A stretch of DNA of 64,000 nucleotides from UBA8437 sp963582065 (GTDB lineage: Bacteria; Planctomycetota; Planctomycetia; Planctomycetales; Planctomycetaceae), in the NCBI GenBank assembly GCA_963582065.1, contig CAUZRQ010000002.1, forward strand, positions 1 through 64,000. The letters are read 5' to 3'. Below the pieces are notes generated by a model, which saw only the letters and a program-made list of their open reading frames with translations, did not search any database and was not told the origin of the DNA. Shown here piece after piece: positions 1 to 9,039 of this stretch. Made by a program: the position numbers and the translations under genes. Positions within the stretch are counted from its first letter, which is position 1, and each line of letters begins with the position of its first letter.

Positions 1-1
1 A

Positions 2-3000
2 ACAGGTCGCGATGTCGGCGTCGGCCGCCCACCGCGGCGGCGCAGGGAATCTGCGGCCGTTCCGGTTGCCGGCTTGATCGAGACGCTCGAGGACCGCACG
101 CTGTTGAGCGTTCAGTTCGTGTTCGATTACGGCTATGACACGGCCGGGTTCTTCACCGACCAGGCCCGTCGAGACGTACTCGAACAGGCCGGTGCTGACC
201 TGGGCCGTCGGCTCTACGATCGGCTCGATGACCTGACGGCCAGCGGTGCGAACACCTGGTCGGCGAACTTCATCAACCCCGAGACCGGTGCCACCGCCAG
301 CGAAAACAACCTGGTCGTTGCCACAGACACGCTGTACGTCTTCGCCGGTGCCCGCGACCTGGACGGGGACGATGTTGGCCGGGGTGGCTTCGGAGGATTC
401 ACGGCCACCGGCGATCCGGACTGGCTTGATCGGGTCAAGGCCCGGGGCCAGGACGGTGCGTTGTTGCCGGCTCCGACCGATTTCGGGCCGTGGGGCGGAT
501 CGATCACGTTCGATTCTCTGACCACCTGGCACTTCGGCAGTACCACGGCGGGACTCGAACCGGGTGAAATCGACTTCTATTCGGTCGCGGTTCACGAACT
601 CGGGCACCTGTTGGGGATCTCCAATACAAATCCCTCCTGGACGCAGTGGGTGACCGAGGGGGAATTCGAGGGACCGGCGGCCCTGGCCGAATTCGACGGA
701 TTGGCCAATGTGCCGTTGGATGTCGATGACGGGCACTGGGGCGAGGGGGTCATCGACGAGGGGCAGGAAACGGCGATGGATCCGTCGTTGACCAGCGGAG
801 AACGGAAGGCATTTACCGAGTTGGACTTCGCCGGATTGGTCGACCTGGGTTGGGCTCTGCTGCCGGAGACGTACACGATCGATGTCGCCGACGGTCCGGG
901 TCACAGCATCTTGATCGAGGACGACCCGATCGCATCCGATTATCGTTCGCGGGTGACGATTGATGGCTCCGAGACGGTCACGTTCCTGGTGCCCTCCGAC
1001 CTGCTGACGATCAATGGTGCCGACGGGGACGACACGATCACGCTGGCGGGGGTCGATTCGGAGTTCTCGGCACAGATTGTCATCAACGGACAGGACGGCG
1101 ACGACACGGTCAGTGCGTTGCCGACATTCGACCGGGATTTCGAAGCCCGTGGAGGCAACGGAGACGACTCGCTGGCCGGTGGTGATGGAGACGACACGCT
1201 CGAGGGAGACGCGGGTTCGGACGTATTGAACGGCGGTGAGGGTGATGACCAGCTCAACGGAGGTGATTCCGCCGACCACCTCGTCGGAGGTCCCGGTGAC
1301 GACGTCCTCGATGGGGGCGATGGCGACGGCGACACGCTGATAGCTGACGCTGGCGATGACACGCTTGACGGGGGGGCCGGAATCGACCGGGTCGAGGCCG
1401 ACAGCGATTCCGATTTCACGCTCAGCGACAATTCACTCGACGGTCTCGGCTCCGACGTGTTGACCGACGTCGAGGAGGTGAAGATCACCGCGGGGCCGGG
1501 TGCCAACCTGCTGGATGCCACGGCTTTCAGCGGGACGGCGACGTTGTTCGGAGCCGGTGGCGAGGACACGTTGAAGGGCGGCAGCGGGTCGGACCTGCTG
1601 GTTGGCAACTCCGGCCGGGACACTCTCGAGGGTGGCGGCGGCAACGACCGGCTGCTGGGCGGCAGCGGCACGGATTGGCTCGACGGCGGCTCGGGCGACG
1701 ACCTGGTCAATGGCCAGGGTGGACAACGCGACTCGCTGATCGGTGGAGACGGCGACGACACGCTCGACGGCGGTGCGGGCATCGACTGGGTGGTTGCCCC
1801 CGGTGGCGTCGACTGGGTACTCGCAGACACGGTGTTGACCGGAGCGGGCACCGACGTGTTGCTGTCGGTCGAACGCGGCGACCTGGCCGGAGACGACCAG
1901 GCCAACACGATCGATGCCAGCGGCTTTGCCGGCAACGTCACGATTCGTGGCGGGGGTGGCAACGACACCCTGGTTGGGGGCAGCGGGTTCGATATGCTCA
2001 ACGGCCAGGGAGGCGACGACAGCCTGGTTGCCGGAGACGGCGACGACCGGCTCTACGGGGGGGGCGGCAACGACCGGCTCGAAGGCGGCAGTGGTAATGA
2101 CCGCCTCAAGGGCAACGGCGGCAACCTGGATACGCTGGTCGGGGGACTGGGCGACGACGAACTCAACGGGGGCGGTGGCACCGGTGACGTGGCCTGGGAG
2201 TCCCTGGACGGCAACCTGGTGCTCGTCGACGGAAAACTCACCGGGGTCGGCACCGACAAGTTGTCGTCGATCGAGACCGTGGAACTGGTCGGTGGGGCCG
2301 GCGACAACGTTCTCGATGCCTCTGCCTACACCGGGGATGTGATCCTGCGAGGCGAGGGTGGCGACGACACCCTGCTGGGTGGTGCCGGGGCCGACCTGCT
2401 GGTCGGCAACGACGGCGACGATCAGCTCGATGCCGGTGCCGGGGCGGACATCATCCAGGGTGGTGGTGGAGCCGATTCACTCGACGGGGGCCTGGGCAAC
2501 GATCTGCTGCAGGGCCAGGGTGAGGACGATCTCCTGTCCGGTGGATTCGGTGACGACACGCTGCAGGGCGGAAGTGGCGATGACCTGCTGGCTGAGGCCG
2601 CCAACCTGGACTTCGTGCTGACCGCCACCACGCTCACCGGACTTGGCAGCGACTCGTATCTGGAGATCGAAGGAGTCGAGTTGACCGGGGGCGACGACGG
2701 CAATTCGATCGATGCCTCCACGGCCGTGGTTCCGGTGACACTTATCGGTGGTGGCGGTGCCGACACGCTCCTTGGTGGAGACGCTGACGACGTGCTCAAT
2801 GGTTCCGCCGGCGACGACTCGGTGGTTGGCGGAGACGGCCAGGACTCGCTGCTGGGCGGGATCGGGAACGACTCGCTCGAGGGCGGGCTTGCCGATGACG
2901 TGCTCCTGGGACAGGTCGGCAACGACCTGATCGACGGTGGCGCCGGGGATGACCGGGTGAGCGGAACCCGCGACACCGACTGGATCCTTTCTGATCAGTC

Positions 3001-3451
3001 GCTGGACGGAGACGGGTCCGATTCACTGGTCTCGATCGAAAAGGCCTCGCTGAACGGCGGGGACGGTAACAACCTGATCGATGCCACCGCGTTCTCGGGG
3101 CAGACGACACTCTCGGGAGCCGCCGGAAACGACACGCTTCGCGGCGGATCGGGCGACGACGTGCTTGACGGGGGCCTCGGCAACGACCGGATGGCGGGTC
3201 ACGATGGTGACGACCGGATCAACGGGCGGGCCGGTGACGACATGATCCTGGGCCAGGCCGGCAACGACAAGTTGCTGGGCGGTTCGGGTGCCGATTCGAT
3301 CATCGGTGGAGACGGCGACGACACCATCAAAGGGCATTCCGGAGTCGACCGGCTGTGCGGCGGCGACGGCGACAACAAGGTCGTGGGGACGTCGGCGGAG
3401 ATCGACGAGTGCTTCGGCGACTGTTTCGACGACATCTGCCTGGAGGTGTAA
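2..3451 (+). CDS. Secreted RTX-repeat protein with metzincin-like protease domain (5' partial)
   Basis: A large extracellular protein of the hemolysin-type calcium-binding (RTX) class. The reading frame is open to the left edge of the window: it reads an Arg-rich stretch (RRRR at about 35-46) and then LEDRTLLS, the N-terminal motif common on giant planctomycete exported proteins. The true start is therefore probably upstream; the TTG at 74 lies inside this leader. About residue 197 is HELGHLLG, a zinc-metalloprotease HExxH motif in an M10/metzincin-like context. The usual third ligand (HExxHxxGxxH/D) is Asn here, so activity is uncertain. From about 1020 to 3390 the protein is GGxGxD-type RTX nonapeptide blocks. 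Five copies of a ~60-residue non-RTX module (ending in I/LDAS or LDAT) interrupt them with a period near 400 bp. It converges with the next large RTX gene, 22 bp away. The RTX assignment is firm; substrate and role are unknown. Confidence 0.85.
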   Translation, partial: TGRDVGVGRPPRRRRESAAVPVAGLIETLEDRTLLSVQFVFDYGYDTAGFFTDQARRDVLEQAGADLGRRLYDRLDDLTASGANTWSANFINPETGATASENNLVVATDTLYVFAGARDLDGDDVGRGGFGGFTATGDPDWLDRVKARGQDGALLPAPTDFGPWGGSITFDSLTTWHFGSTTAGLEPGEIDFYSVAVHELGHLLGISNTNPSWTQWVTEGEFEGPAALAEFDGLANVPLDVDDGHWGEGVIDEGQETAMDPSLTSGERKAFTELDFAGLVDLGWALLPETYTIDVADGPGHSILIEDDPIASDYRSRVTIDGSETVTFLVPSDLLTINGADGDDTITLAGVDSEFSAQIVINGQDGDDTVSALPTFDRDFEARGGNGDDSLAGGDGDDTLEGDAGSDVLNGGEGDDQLNGGDSADHLVGGPGDDVLDGGDGDGDTLIADAGDDTLDGGAGIDRVEADSDSDFTLSDNSLDGLGSDVLTDVEEVKITAGPGANLLDATAFSGTATLFGAGGEDTLKGGSGSDLLVGNSGRDTLEGGGGNDRLLGGSGTDWLDGGSGDDLVNGQGGQRDSLIGGDGDDTLDGGAGIDWVVAPGGVDWVLADTVLTGAGTDVLLSVERGDLAGDDQANTIDASGFAGNVTIRGGGGNDTLVGGSGFDMLNGQGGDDSLVAGDGDDRLYGGGGNDRLEGGSGNDRLKGNGGNLDTLVGGLGDDELNGGGGTGDVAWESLDGNLVLVDGKLTGVGTDKLSSIETVELVGGAGDNVLDASAYTGDVILRGEGGDDTLLGGAGADLLVGNDGDDQLDAGAGADIIQGGGGADSLDGGLGNDLLQGQGEDDLLSGGFGDDTLQGGSGDDLLAEAANLDFVLTATTLTGLGSDSYLEIEGVELTGGDDGNSIDASTAVVPVTLIGGGGADTLLGGDADDVLNGSAGDDSVVGGDGQDSLLGGIGNDSLEGGLADDVLLGQVGNDLIDGGAGDDRVSGTRDTDWILSDQSLDGDGSDSLVSIEKASLNGGDGNNLIDATAFSGQTTLSGAAGNDTLRGGSGDDVLDGGLGNDRMAGHDGDDRINGRAGDDMILGQAGNDKLLGGSGADSIIGGDGDDTIKGHSGVDRLCGGDGDNKVVGTSAEIDECFGDCFDDICLEV
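2786..2865 (+). repeat. Left arm of an 80-bp inverted repeat shared by two RTX genes
   Basis: This stretch, encoding DDVLNGSAGDDS and the following RTX units, matches the reverse complement of 3916-3995 at about 73 of 80 positions by manual alignment. It lies inside the coding sequence, so it is a shared RTX cassette and not a mobile element. Confidence 0.7.
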
Positions 3452-3473
3452 CCGTCGAGCCCGGGGGCTGAGG

Positions 3474-6400
3474 CTAGACCTGGTCGAGCAGGTCCAGGAT
3501 CGAGCCGTCCAGCTGAAAGGCATTGTCGATTTCGCTGGCGAGATTCGAGCCGACCTGGTCCTGTCCCTCGTCGCCGTTGACGATGTCGGTCGATCCGTTG
3601 CCGTTGATGAAGTCGTCACCGTCACCACCCACGGCGATGTCGGATCCCCCGCCACCCAGCAGCGTGTCGTGCCCGTCGCCGCCGACCAGCGTGTCGGCGC
3701 CGCCGCCGCCGTTGATGCGGTCGTCGCCGTCGTGGCCACCCAGCAGGTCGTCACCGGAACCTCCGGTGATCACGTCGTGGCCGTCACCGCCGTTGATGAT
3801 GTCGTCGCCCTCGTTGCCGTCGAGGTTGTCGTCACCGTGTCGGCCGGCGATCACGTCGTCACCGCCCTGTCCGGAGATCGTGTCGTCATCGACCCCACCG
3901 TCGAGCGTGTCGTCGCCGATGCCGCCCAGCAGCGAGTCCTGCCCGTCTCCGCCAAGGGCCGAGTCGTCGCCGGCGGATCCGTTGAGCACGTCGTCGCCGT
4001 CGCCACCGACCAAGGTGTCGTCGCCGTCGTCACCGACCAGGCTGTCGTGGCCGTCTTCGCCCTGCAGCAGGTCGTCGCCGGCGCCGCCGGCAATGGTGTC
4101 GTTGTCGGCACCACCGTCGATCCGGTCGTCGTCGTCGCCACCGCTCAGCGAGTCGTGGTTGGCTCCGCCGTTGATCGTGTCGTCGCCTGCTCCACCGTCG
4201 ATCGTGTCGTTGCCGTCGTCGCCTCGCAGCACGTCGTCGCCGTCGCTGCCGGTGATCACGTCGTTGCCGTCACCGCCCTGGACGAGCAGCCGGACATCGC
4301 CGAGGTCCGCGCCGGAGGCGTTGATCGTGTCGCCGCCGTTTTCGCCGTTGACCACCAGCAGGATCCCGCTGGCTCCGTTGACGTCCTCGATGGTGACACG
4401 GTCGTTGCCGGGACCGGCGTTGATCGTCACCCGGGTGACACTCGATGCGGCCGTCACCTGGTAGGTGTTGTCGCTGATGCTGATGTTGCCTGCGACACTT
4501 TCGCTGATCGTCAGCCGGTTGTTTGCGCTGTTGCCCTGGATGACCAGTTCGTCGAAGCCCTCGGTTCCCGAGAAGCTGTCGCTGCCGGCTCCGACCTGCC
4601 AGACCAGGGTGTCGTTGTCGTCGTCACCATCGACGGTGTCGACACCACCCTGCCCGTTGAGGAAATCGTCACCGGATCCGCCGCTGAGCGTGTCGCGGGA
4701 GCTGCCGCCGAAGAGTCGATCGTCGCCGCCGCCGGCGTCGAGGCGGTCGTTGCCGCCGTTGCCGACGAGCAGGTCGTCACCGAGTGCCCCGCGGATGACG
4801 TCGTTCCCCGAGTTGCCGATCAGGGTGTCACCGATCAGATCGGGATCCTGTGCCGGGGCCGATGGGGGCGGGCCGGTGGGTGGGGTTGTCTCGGCCGCTC
4901 CGTAGAGGTTCAGCGCCCAGTTGTCGAGCGTACCGGTTTCTCCGGTGGCCAGGTCGCGAACCAACAGGGTCCAGTCGCCCTGTGACGATTCGTCCCAGTG
5001 ACGGGTCGAAGTGAAGATCCAGTTGGTGTAGTTGGACCCGGGATCAGAAGTCCGGACCTCGGCGAGCACTGAGCTGGTGCCACCGGGTGAGGTGAGCGTG
5101 ATCTCGAGATCGCCCCGACGGGCGTGAGTGATGTTGATCACGGCCTCGACGTATTCGAGCGAGACACCGTCGGTGACGTTGACCGTCGAGGTCAGGCCGG
5201 TGGTCGAATCGTCGGGGATGACCGAGTCGACGCTGATGAAACCGCTCGCCGCCGAGATCTCGGGGCCGACGTTGCTCCAATTCTCGGCGGCCGACACGGC
5301 GGCGGCGGCATCGATGCGTCCGAAACCGTATTCGTGGTTGATGTCGTGGCCGGCGGCGTTCTGGGACCAACCGGTGTCGCCCGCGTCGGTCATCGCCGCG
5401 GAGTTGACCAGAATGTGGTTGACGTCGCGGTAGGTCAGCGTGGGGTTGGCTTCGAGCACGAGGGCCAGCACGCCGGAAACCAGCGGAGTGGCCGAGGAGG
5501 TGCCGCCGAAGCTGTCGGTGTAGTCGTTGGAGACGTTGCCGGCACCGACCAGGTCGGTCGTCGTGATGCCGGCTCCCGGGGCTCCGTTGGAGGGTGCGAC
5601 GATCATCAGGGCGGCGCCCGGATCGCTGTAATCGGACCGGACACCGTTGTGATCGATGGCACCCACGGCGACCGTAAACCGCGAGTTGGCGTAGCCATCG
5701 TAATTGACGTTGTCGTTTGTCAGGTCGCCACCGTTTCCACCGGCCCAGAGGTAGATCGCACCCAGGCCGCCGCGACCGTTGGTGGCGCCGTTGCGGAGCG
5801 CTGCTGCGGTGAGCGTCCCGGGCCCGGCGAGAGTCCCGTTATCCGCGGGTCCCCAACTGTTGTTGTAGATGTCGATTTGTTGATTCTGGAACTGCAACGC
5901 GTTGGCTTCGAGTTGATCTGTTGTCGGGCCGCCGATCAGTCGGAGCCCGGCCAGGGTTGCTGCGGGAGCGGCACCCGCGATGCCGACGGTGTTGAACCCG
6001 ACTCCGGCTGCAACGCCGCCCACGCTGGTTCCGTGGCTGTCGTTGCCGATCGGTGTCGGATCGTTGTCATCGTCGTTGAAGTCGTAGCTGAGGCTGGCGT
6101 CGTAATTGGCGTTGAGGTCGGGGTGGGAATGCTGGAACCCGTCATCGACGATGCCGATCACCACGCCGGTTCCCCGGTAGTTGGTCCAGACACTCTCGAC
6201 GTTGGCGTCGACCCCGGCCGTGCCACCGGTTTGGGCCGTGTTGGTGAGGTGCCACTGGTTGGGATAGAGCGGATCGTCGGGCACCGCCCGTGTGACCATG
6301 ACGTGTGTTTCAAGCGGGTAGTAGTTCGTGACGGTCTCGAACGTGTCGAGCATCGCGATCAGTTCTGCGGGTTCCTGGCCATCGGCCAGGGTCAGCGTGA

Positions 6401-8744
6401 AGGTGTTCTCGATCACGCCGGTCGCCTGGGGATCGATTCCCAGCATCGTGCCGAGCATGGCTGCGTCGGTTCCGGGGGCCAGCTCGATGACGAAGCTTCT
6501 CGCGTCGGTGTCCGACGACCAGTCCTGGGGCCAGTAGGTGATCGGTGCAGCCTGGTCGTCGTCGACGATCGTGGCGGTACCCACCGCATCACCGACGGCC
6601 GCATTGACCGCGTTGAACAGGTAAAGGTCGAATGTCTCGTCTCCCTCGACGGCGTTGTCTCCGAGCACGTTGACCTCGATGGTCCGCTGGGTCGCCCCGG
6701 CCGAGAAGGTCAGGATGCCGCTTTCGGTGACGTAGTCGGAACCGGCCACGGCGGTGCCGTCGGCGGTCGTGTAGTCCAGGGTGATGACCTTGTTGGACGG
6801 TTGGGTGAGCGTGACGTTGAACGTTGCGGTCGACTGGACGGGGACCCCGTTGAGAGTCACCTCGACGTTGTCGATTCCCCACGATTCGTTTGCTCCGCCT
6901 TCCCAGCCACCTTCGGCGTACCATTCGATGGTCAGCGTCGAAGCGGTATGGGGGATGGCGTCGAAGGCCGGGTCCAGACCCATGTCGTAGCCGCTGTCGT
7001 TTTGTTCCAGCGAGGCCGACGGGCCGGGAAAACCGAGATCGCCCAGCGGAGGTGTGGTCAGCGCGACGCCGGTCGGCGGCTGGTAGCCCTGGCCGGTGCC
7101 GTCGTAGTTGCGGAAGTTGTCGTTGAAGACCTGGGCTCCGTCGACGGTGACCACGAAGTTGTCCGGTCCGTAGACACTCGAATCGGCCGAGTTCTCCCAC
7201 GAATTGATGACCGCCAGCAGGAAGTCGACATCGAGGCTCTGGTGAGCCGGCAGCCCGGTCAGTGTCAGCCGCGTGGCCGTCTGTCCTGTGGTGGGATCCA
7301 GCGCGCAGCAGCCGCTGTCGTTCTGCAGGAACTGGCCGGCGAAGACGTTCGAGTTGGTTCCCAGTCCGGCAAATCCCTGGACTGCGGTCGTCGAGGTGAA
7401 TCCGGTGAACTCGTTGGGGGCACCGTCTTCGAAGTCGGCGCTGAAGACCGACAGTGACGCGGTGTTGCCTTCGGCTGCCACCACGGGGTCGTCGACCAGG
7501 ACCAGGGTCAACTGGGGCAGGAAACTGTCGATCAGGTCGTCGCCCGAACCACCCTCGAGGCGATCGGCCCCGCCACCACCGTAGATCGTGTCGTTGCCGC
7601 CCTGTCCGCGGACGACGTCGTTGCCGTCGCTGGTGATGTTGGGGTCGGACCGGTCGCCGTAGAGCACGTCGTTCCCGCCGCCGCCGAAGACACTGTCGTC
7701 GCCGAAGTGACCCTCGAGGAAGTCGTTGCCACCCGAGCCGCTGAGCCGGTCGTTGCCGTTGTTGCCGATCAGCGTGTCGAGTCCGGCACCACCGATCAGG
7801 CTGTCGTTGCCGTTGCCGCCGTCGATCACGTCGCTGGCACCCTGGCCGTTGAGCGCGTCATCGCCGTCGCCACCCTCGATCAGGTCGGCCGCCCCGCCGC
7901 CTCGGACCGAGTCGTTTCCGCTGCCACCGCGGATCGTGTCGGCACCCGATTCGCCGTTGAGCGTGTCGTTGCCGTCGTTGCCCTGGATCACGTCGGAGTG
8001 GTCACCACCGAAGATCACGTCGTCGTCGTCACCGCCGTTGAGCGTGTCGGTTCCGTCGCCACCGTCGATCACGTCATTGCCGGCAAGTCCCACGACAAAG
8101 TCGTCGCCGTCGTCGCCGAAGATCGCGTCGTCGCCGTCCTGTCCGTAGATCGAATCGTCGCCGTCGTCGCCGTTGATGACGTCGTCGCCCTCGCGGCCGT
8201 CGATGAAGTCGTCGCCGTCACCACCGGAGATCACGTCTCCAAATCCGGATGAACCGTAAATCACGTCATCGCCGTTGTCGCCGTCGATGGTGATCGACAT
8301 CGGGTCGGCGGTCACGGGATCGACAAATGTGAACACGGATGAGGAGACCGCTCTGAGGTCGAGACGGTTGCCCAAATCGCCACCCTCGACGACGATCGCC
8401 CGAACTTCTGACGCCGCGATCGGTGGCACGCTGTTGTCGACCACGCCGTTGACCTTGACCACCACCTGTTGGGCGGCGTCGGATTCGATCGTGATACTGT
8501 CGTTGGAATCCGAGACGACCGAGAGCTCGCCGTCGAGCCACAGCGAAGTGACCGATAACAGGGTGCGGTCCTCCAGCTGCTCGGTGATGGCCGCCCGCGG
8601 GGCCAGGCGACGAACCAGTTGGCGCCCGTTGCGACGGTGTTTCAGAGATCCCAATCGGACTCTCACGGAGTCCAGCCATGATGAAAGGTGCACGCTTCCG
8701 GCTCCTGGTGAAGACAGCGAGCACGACCCGACGGGGCCGCACAA
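3474..8744 (-). CDS. Giant secreted subtilisin-like (S8) protease with P domain, Calx-beta and RTX repeats
   Basis: A 1756-residue exported protein with the planctomycete Arg-rich leader and EQLEDRTLLS near residue 60. Domains in order: N-terminal RTX block (about 165-410); a segment resembling a jelly-roll or carbohydrate-binding region; a Calx-beta domain (about 630-730, ending in ATIVDDD); an S8 peptidase with Asp in GIVDDG (about 865), His in DSHGTSVGG and Ser in GGTSSATP (about 1080), so the triad looks complete; a proprotein-convertase P domain (about 1170-1280); and a long C-terminal RTX block (about 1300-1715). S8 plus P domain is the kexin-like arrangement. The start is uncertain: the frame opens at TTG 8744, and GTG codons further in are alternatives. 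It converges on the neighbouring RTX gene. Likely a calcium-stabilised surface or matrix protease; its target is unknown. Confidence 0.88.
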   Translation of the reverse strand: MCGPVGSCSLSSPGAGSVHLSSWLDSVRVRLGSLKHRRNGRQLVRRLAPRAAITEQLEDRTLLSVTSLWLDGELSVVSDSNDSITIESDAAQQVVVKVNGVVDNSVPPIAASEVRAIVVEGGDLGNRLDLRAVSSSVFTFVDPVTADPMSITIDGDNGDDVIYGSSGFGDVISGGDGDDFIDGREGDDVINGDDGDDSIYGQDGDDAIFGDDGDDFVVGLAGNDVIDGGDGTDTLNGGDDDDVIFGGDHSDVIQGNDGNDTLNGESGADTIRGGSGNDSVRGGGAADLIEGGDGDDALNGQGASDVIDGGNGNDSLIGGAGLDTLIGNNGNDRLSGSGGNDFLEGHFGDDSVFGGGGNDVLYGDRSDPNITSDGNDVVRGQGGNDTIYGGGGADRLEGGSGDDLIDSFLPQLTLVLVDDPVVAAEGNTASLSVFSADFEDGAPNEFTGFTSTTAVQGFAGLGTNSNVFAGQFLQNDSGCCALDPTTGQTATRLTLTGLPAHQSLDVDFLLAVINSWENSADSSVYGPDNFVVTVDGAQVFNDNFRNYDGTGQGYQPPTGVALTTPPLGDLGFPGPSASLEQNDSGYDMGLDPAFDAIPHTASTLTIEWYAEGGWEGGANESWGIDNVEVTLNGVPVQSTATFNVTLTQPSNKVITLDYTTADGTAVAGSDYVTESGILTFSAGATQRTIEVNVLGDNAVEGDETFDLYLFNAVNAAVGDAVGTATIVDDDQAAPITYWPQDWSSDTDARSFVIELAPGTDAAMLGTMLGIDPQATGVIENTFTLTLADGQEPAELIAMLDTFETVTNYYPLETHVMVTRAVPDDPLYPNQWHLTNTAQTGGTAGVDANVESVWTNYRGTGVVIGIVDDGFQHSHPDLNANYDASLSYDFNDDDNDPTPIGNDSHGTSVGGVAAGVGFNTVGIAGAAPAATLAGLRLIGGPTTDQLEANALQFQNQQIDIYNNSWGPADNGTLAGPGTLTAAALRNGATNGRGGLGAIYLWAGGNGGDLTNDNVNYDGYANSRFTVAVGAIDHNGVRSDYSDPGAALMIVAPSNGAPGAGITTTDLVGAGNVSNDYTDSFGGTSSATPLVSGVLALVLEANPTLTYRDVNHILVNSAAMTDAGDTGWSQNAAGHDINHEYGFGRIDAAAAVSAAENWSNVGPEISAASGFISVDSVIPDDSTTGLTSTVNVTDGVSLEYVEAVINITHARRGDLEITLTSPGGTSSVLAEVRTSDPGSNYTNWIFTSTRHWDESSQGDWTLLVRDLATGETGTLDNWALNLYGAAETTPPTGPPPSAPAQDPDLIGDTLIGNSGNDVIRGALGDDLLVGNGGNDRLDAGGGDDRLFGGSSRDTLSGGSGDDFLNGQGGVDTVDGDDDNDTLVWQVGAGSDSFSGTEGFDELVIQGNSANNRLTISESVAGNISISDNTYQVTAASSVTRVTINAGPGNDRVTIEDVNGASGILLVVNGENGGDTINASGADLGDVRLLVQGGDGNDVITGSDGDDVLRGDDGNDTIDGGAGDDTINGGANHDSLSGGDDDDRIDGGADNDTIAGGAGDDLLQGEDGHDSLVGDDGDDTLVGGDGDDVLNGSAGDDSALGGDGQDSLLGGIGDDTLDGGVDDDTISGQGGDDVIAGRHGDDNLDGNEGDDIINGGDGHDVITGGSGDDLLGGHDGDDRINGGGGADTLVGGDGHDTLLGGGGSDIAVGGDGDDFINGNGSTDIVNGDEGQDQVGSNLASEIDNAFQLDGSILDLLDQV
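3916..3995 (-). repeat. Right arm of an 80-bp inverted repeat shared by two RTX genes
   Basis: Reverse-complement counterpart of 2786-2865, about 91 percent identical by manual alignment. It encodes DDVLNGSAGDDS plus GGDGQDSLLGGIG in the convergent RTX gene. The two arms are about 1.05 kb apart, so recombination between them could invert the junction or convert one copy. Confidence 0.7.
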
Positions 8745-8973
8745 TCGTCCTTGTGGTCTTCATCAGCACGACCGGCTTTCGAGATTCAGCACAATCGGAC
8801 CAAACGGTGCCGCCGTATGCCGTTGGTCTGGCACGACCGGTAAGGTTTGACTGACCGGAACCCGGTTTGGCAGATCAGGCAATCTGGGAAGAGTTTGCGG
8901 GTGGGGCGGTCGCATGCGCTCAGATTCGCGGGCGTTGGTCCTGACCAGGGAACTGGCCAAACGATATCGGCGC

Positions 8974-9022
8974 AAAAAAAAAAAAAACGGGTCAAACATC
9001 GGCTGTGCCGGTGTTTGACCCG
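8974..9022 (-). terminator. Intrinsic terminator of the DUF1501 gene on the minus strand
   Basis: On the minus strand a GC-rich stem (CGGGTCAAACA pairing with TGTTTGACCCG, extendable inward to about 15 bp with one wobble) is followed by 14 consecutive T residues (A run at 8974-8987 on the plus strand). This is a textbook Rho-independent terminator just after the stop at 9040. The rest of 8745-9039 shows no gene I can support; it must hold the promoter of the S8/RTX gene. Confidence 0.93.
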
Positions 9023-9039
9023 CTGTGTCGCCCTGTGAT

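Noticed and set aside
3100..4200. CRISPR-like direct repeats
   Set aside because: The regular GC-rich repeats encode in-frame RTX nonapeptides and have no constant repeat with unique spacers.
5124..7457. Very long antisense reading frame inside the S8/RTX gene
   Set aside because: It lies opposite a protein with intact S8 catalytic residues, has no domain, and is explained by high GC content and few stop codons in that frame.
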